A stretch of DNA of 7,221 nt, taken from contig JAJDFU010000445.1 of NCBI GenBank assembly GCA_020528935.1, positions 1-7,221 of the forward strand, in the 5' to 3' direction. The position numbers were made by a program, and so were the translations under genes. Under the pieces are notes generated by a model. The model did not search any database and had not been told where the DNA came from. It worked only from the letters and a program-made list of their open reading frames with translations. This document shows, piece after piece, positions 5,098 to 7,221 of the stretch. The stretch comes from Saprospiraceae bacterium. GTDB lineage: Bacteria; Bacteroidota; Bacteroidia; Chitinophagales; Saprospiraceae. Numbering within the stretch: the first letter of the stretch is position 1; the number at the start of each line of letters is the position of its first letter.

Positions 5098-6144
5098 ATG
5101 CCACATCCCTCCAAGCTGCAGAAAATGCCGGATGATCCAACGGCTTCCTCGCGCAAGCGCGACCATATCGAACTGGCATTTCAGTCCCAGATCGATCGCG
5201 GGCAGCTGGATGGCCGATTCTATTACGAGCCGATGCTATCCGGGCATCCACAGGCCGGAAGCCTTTCCGGGCACGAGTTGGCGGGCAAGTCGCTCAAAAC
5301 GCCCCTGTGGGTGTCGAGCATGACCGGGGGAACGGCACTGGCGCACACCATCAACCACAACCTGGCCCGCGCTTGTCGCGACTTTGGCATGGGCATGGGC
5401 CTGGGTTCCTGCCGAAGCCTGCTGTACGGCGACGATACGCTGGACGATTTCAACGTGCGCCCCACCCTGGGGCCCGATGCTCCGCTTTTCGCCAACCTGG
5501 GTATCGCCCAGGTCGACCAGCTCATCCGGCGCGGCGAGTTGGAGCTGCTCCCCCGGCTGGTGGACAAATTGCAGGCCGACGGGCTCATCATCCACGTGAA
5601 CCCCCTGCAGGAGTGGCTGCAACCGGAGGGCGACCGCTACGCCAGCTCGCCCGTGGCCATCGTAGAGCAGGTGCTGGAGGCGGTGGACTTTCCACTCATC
5701 GTCAAGGAGGTGGGCCAGGGCATGGGGCCCGGGAGCCTGCGCGCCCTGCTGCAGCTGCCGCTGGCCGCTGTGGACTTCGCCGCTAACGGCGGCACCAATT
5801 TTGCCAAACTCGAACTCTTGCGCAATACCGAACAAGCCCAAACCATTTACGGACCACTGGCGCTGGTGGGGCACAGCGCAGAAGATATGGTCGAGCTCAC
5901 CAACACCCTCGTGGCGGAGCTGGGCCGGGATCTGCGCTGCCGCCAACTCATCATATCGGGCGGTATCCGCACTTTTCTGGATGGATACTACTGCATTCAA
6001 AAAGTAAAACTGCCGGCCATCTACGGCATGGCATCTGCTTTTTTGAAGCGCGCCCGGGGCGAGTACGAGTCGCTGGCCCAGGTTGGAGACAGTCAAATTC
6101 AGGGCGTGGAGCTGGCCTACGCTTTTTTGCGAATACGCCAATGA
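5098..6144 (+). CDS. fni: Type 2 isopentenyl-diphosphate delta-isomerase
   Basis: This FMN- and Mg2+-dependent cytoplasmic enzyme interconverts isopentenyl and dimethylallyl diphosphate, the two C5 units of isoprenoids. The 348-residue protein shows the family motifs in order: RKRDHIELAF (19-28), SSMTGG (73-78), GLGSCR (101-106), ANLG (132-135), NPLQE (168-172), LQPEGDR (174-180, whose Glu binds Mg2+ in characterised enzymes), IVKEVG (201-206), GGTNFAK (231-237) and ISGGIR (286-291). GSCR replaces the more common GSQR, and the GGIRTFLDGYY region differs from the usual GGIRNGLDxxK form; I recall both as normal for Bacteroidota proteins. The ATG at 5098 leaves an 18-residue extension before RKRDHI; a second ATG at 5125 is possible. 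The next gene, mvaA, starts 30 bases after the stop and acts earlier in the same pathway, so the two are probably one operon. Confidence 0.95.
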   Translation: MPHPSKLQKMPDDPTASSRKRDHIELAFQSQIDRGQLDGRFYYEPMLSGHPQAGSLSGHELAGKSLKTPLWVSSMTGGTALAHTINHNLARACRDFGMGMGLGSCRSLLYGDDTLDDFNVRPTLGPDAPLFANLGIAQVDQLIRRGELELLPRLVDKLQADGLIIHVNPLQEWLQPEGDRYASSPVAIVEQVLEAVDFPLIVKEVGQGMGPGSLRALLQLPLAAVDFAANGGTNFAKLELLRNTEQAQTIYGPLALVGHSAEDMVELTNTLVAELGRDLRCRQLIISGGIRTFLDGYYCIQKVKLPAIYGMASAFLKRARGEYESLAQVGDSQIQGVELAYAFLRIRQ

Positions 6145-6174
6145 ACTCCGCTGCCCAGTCCCTAACAGCCAGTC

Positions 6175-7221
6175 ATGCGAAAAGGAACTATTTCGGGCTT
6201 TTCCAAAAAAAGCAAAGCAGAGAAAATAGCCTGGATCGCCCGGCACTACAGCCCCGATCCGCAGGCCGTCGAGTCCGTGCTGGAGCAGTTTTGGCAAGAC
6301 GATCCCGAACTGCAACAGCTCCTGGAGGGCTTTAGCGAGAATACGCTGACGAACTACCCCCTGCCCTACGGCATTGCGCCCAACTTTCTCATCAACGAGC
6401 GGGTGTACGCCCTGCCCATGGTCATCGAGGAGAGTTCCGTGGTGGCTGCGGCATCCAGCGCCGCCAAATTCTGGCTGAAGCGCGGCGGCATCCGCGCCGA
6501 AGTGCTGTCCACCACTAAGGTAGGACAGGTCCACTTTTACTGGAGCGGCCGCCGCGAGCGCCTGCAGGCACTTCTGCCCGAACTCAAGACCCAGCTGCTC
6601 CAGGAGGCTGCCCCCCTCACGGCCAATATGGAATCCAGGGGCGGCGGGATCACCGGCATGGAACTGATCGACTTTAGCGAACGGGAAGCGGGGTACTTCC
6701 AGCTGCGGGTGTATTTCGAGACCTGTGATTCTATGGGGGCCAACTTCATCAACTCTGTCCTGGAGTCCTTTGCCCGAACGCTGCAGGCTTTCGTGCGCAC
6801 CAGCCCGCAACTGGATTCCGGGGAGCGCGAGATCGAGGTGATCATGGCCATTTTGTCCAATTACCCGCCCCAATGCGTTGTGCGCACCTGGGTGCGTTGT
6901 CCCGTCGAGGCCTTGGCCGATCCTTGTCACAACATGGAGGCCGCCGATTTTGCCGACCGGTTCTCCAAAGCGGTGCGGATCGCCGAGCTCGACCCCTACC
7001 GGGCCACTACCCACAACAAGGGCATTTTCAATGGCGTGGATGCCGTAGTGCTGGCCACCGGCAACGATTTTCGGGCCGTGGAGGCCTGCGGCCACACCCA
7101 CGCTGCCCGCGACGGGCAGTACACCAGCCTGAGCCACTTCGCCCTCGAGGAGGGCCAGTTCCACTTCTGGCTCGACCTGCCCCTGGCGCTGGGCACGGTG
7201 GGCGGGCTCACCCAATTGCAT
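6175..7221 (+). CDS. mvaA: Class II hydroxymethylglutaryl-CoA reductase (3' end outside window)
   Basis: The frame from ATG 6175 stays open to the last base, giving 349 residues of a protein usually near 430. HMG-CoA reductase makes mevalonate from HMG-CoA with reduced nicotinamide cofactor, the committed step of the mevalonate pathway. Class II motifs are plain: PLPYGIAPNFLINER (62-76), PMVIEESSVVAAASSAAK (81-98, containing the catalytic Glu), DSMGANFIN (185-193, cofactor site), THNKGIFNGVDA (279-290, catalytic Lys 282) and ATGNDFRAVEACGHTHAA (294-311, catalytic Asp 298). The catalytic His of the C-terminal flap lies beyond the window. An in-frame TAA at 6163-6165 excludes an earlier start. 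The pairing with fni, in a bacterium of this kind, points to a biosynthetic role rather than mevalonate breakdown. Cofactor preference cannot be read from the sequence. Confidence 0.95.
   Translation, partial: MRKGTISGFSKKSKAEKIAWIARHYSPDPQAVESVLEQFWQDDPELQQLLEGFSENTLTNYPLPYGIAPNFLINERVYALPMVIEESSVVAAASSAAKFWLKRGGIRAEVLSTTKVGQVHFYWSGRRERLQALLPELKTQLLQEAAPLTANMESRGGGITGMELIDFSEREAGYFQLRVYFETCDSMGANFINSVLESFARTLQAFVRTSPQLDSGEREIEVIMAILSNYPPQCVVRTWVRCPVEALADPCHNMEAADFADRFSKAVRIAELDPYRATTHNKGIFNGVDAVVLATGNDFRAVEACGHTHAARDGQYTSLSHFALEEGQFHFWLDLPLALGTVGGLTQLH

Noticed and set aside
6141..6335. Short plus-strand frame overlapping the end of fni and the start of mvaA
   Set aside because: It is out of frame with mvaA, whose ATG at 6175 gives a continuous class II HMG-CoA reductase.
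5236..7221. Very long minus-strand open frame (about 660 codons) across fni and mvaA
   Set aside because: It is antisense to two genes with clear family motifs on the plus strand, spans their junction, and its translation has no recognisable domain and is rich in Gly, Gln, His and Ala, typical of the complement of GC-rich codons.

Overview
The window looks like ordinary chromosome of a GC-rich member of the Bacteroidota. The evidence is the core gene order rplM-rpsI-rpsB-tsf-pyrH, start codons with almost no Shine-Dalgarno sequence, promoter-like sites of the phylum's TTG / TAnnTTTG type, and a type 2 isopentenyl-diphosphate isomerase with features that I recall from this phylum, next to a class II HMG-CoA reductase. 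A mevalonate pathway with this base composition would fit Saprospiria or a GC-rich flavobacterium. That placement is inference, and the phylum call is firmer than the class.

Layout. Bases 1-102 hold the last 33 residues of a plus-strand protein, probably the end of a PDZ domain. A good intrinsic terminator follows at 238-270. comF lies on the plus strand at 330-1028, with a promoter-like site just after that terminator. A 484-base spacer with no convincing gene (1029-1512) separates comF from a convergent minus-strand block. In transcription order that block is rplM (4822 to 4379), rpsI, rpsB, tsf and, after a strong terminator, pyrH (2226 to 1513). It supplies ribosomal proteins L13, S9 and S2, elongation factor Ts and UMP kinase. 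Divergent from rplM, the plus strand carries fni (5098-6144) and, 30 bases further on, mvaA, which runs off the window end. These two form a mevalonate-pathway isoprenoid pair.

The most interesting signal is regulatory. The rplM transcript appears to start at a near-consensus Bacteroidota promoter (4888-4918). It then runs at once into two mutually exclusive hairpins, the second backed by a run of U, about 25 bases before the start codon. This is the architecture of a transcription attenuator, as expected for a ribosomal-protein leader. A second control point is the strong terminator between tsf and pyrH. I saw no mobile element, CRISPR array, tRNA, rRNA or defence system.
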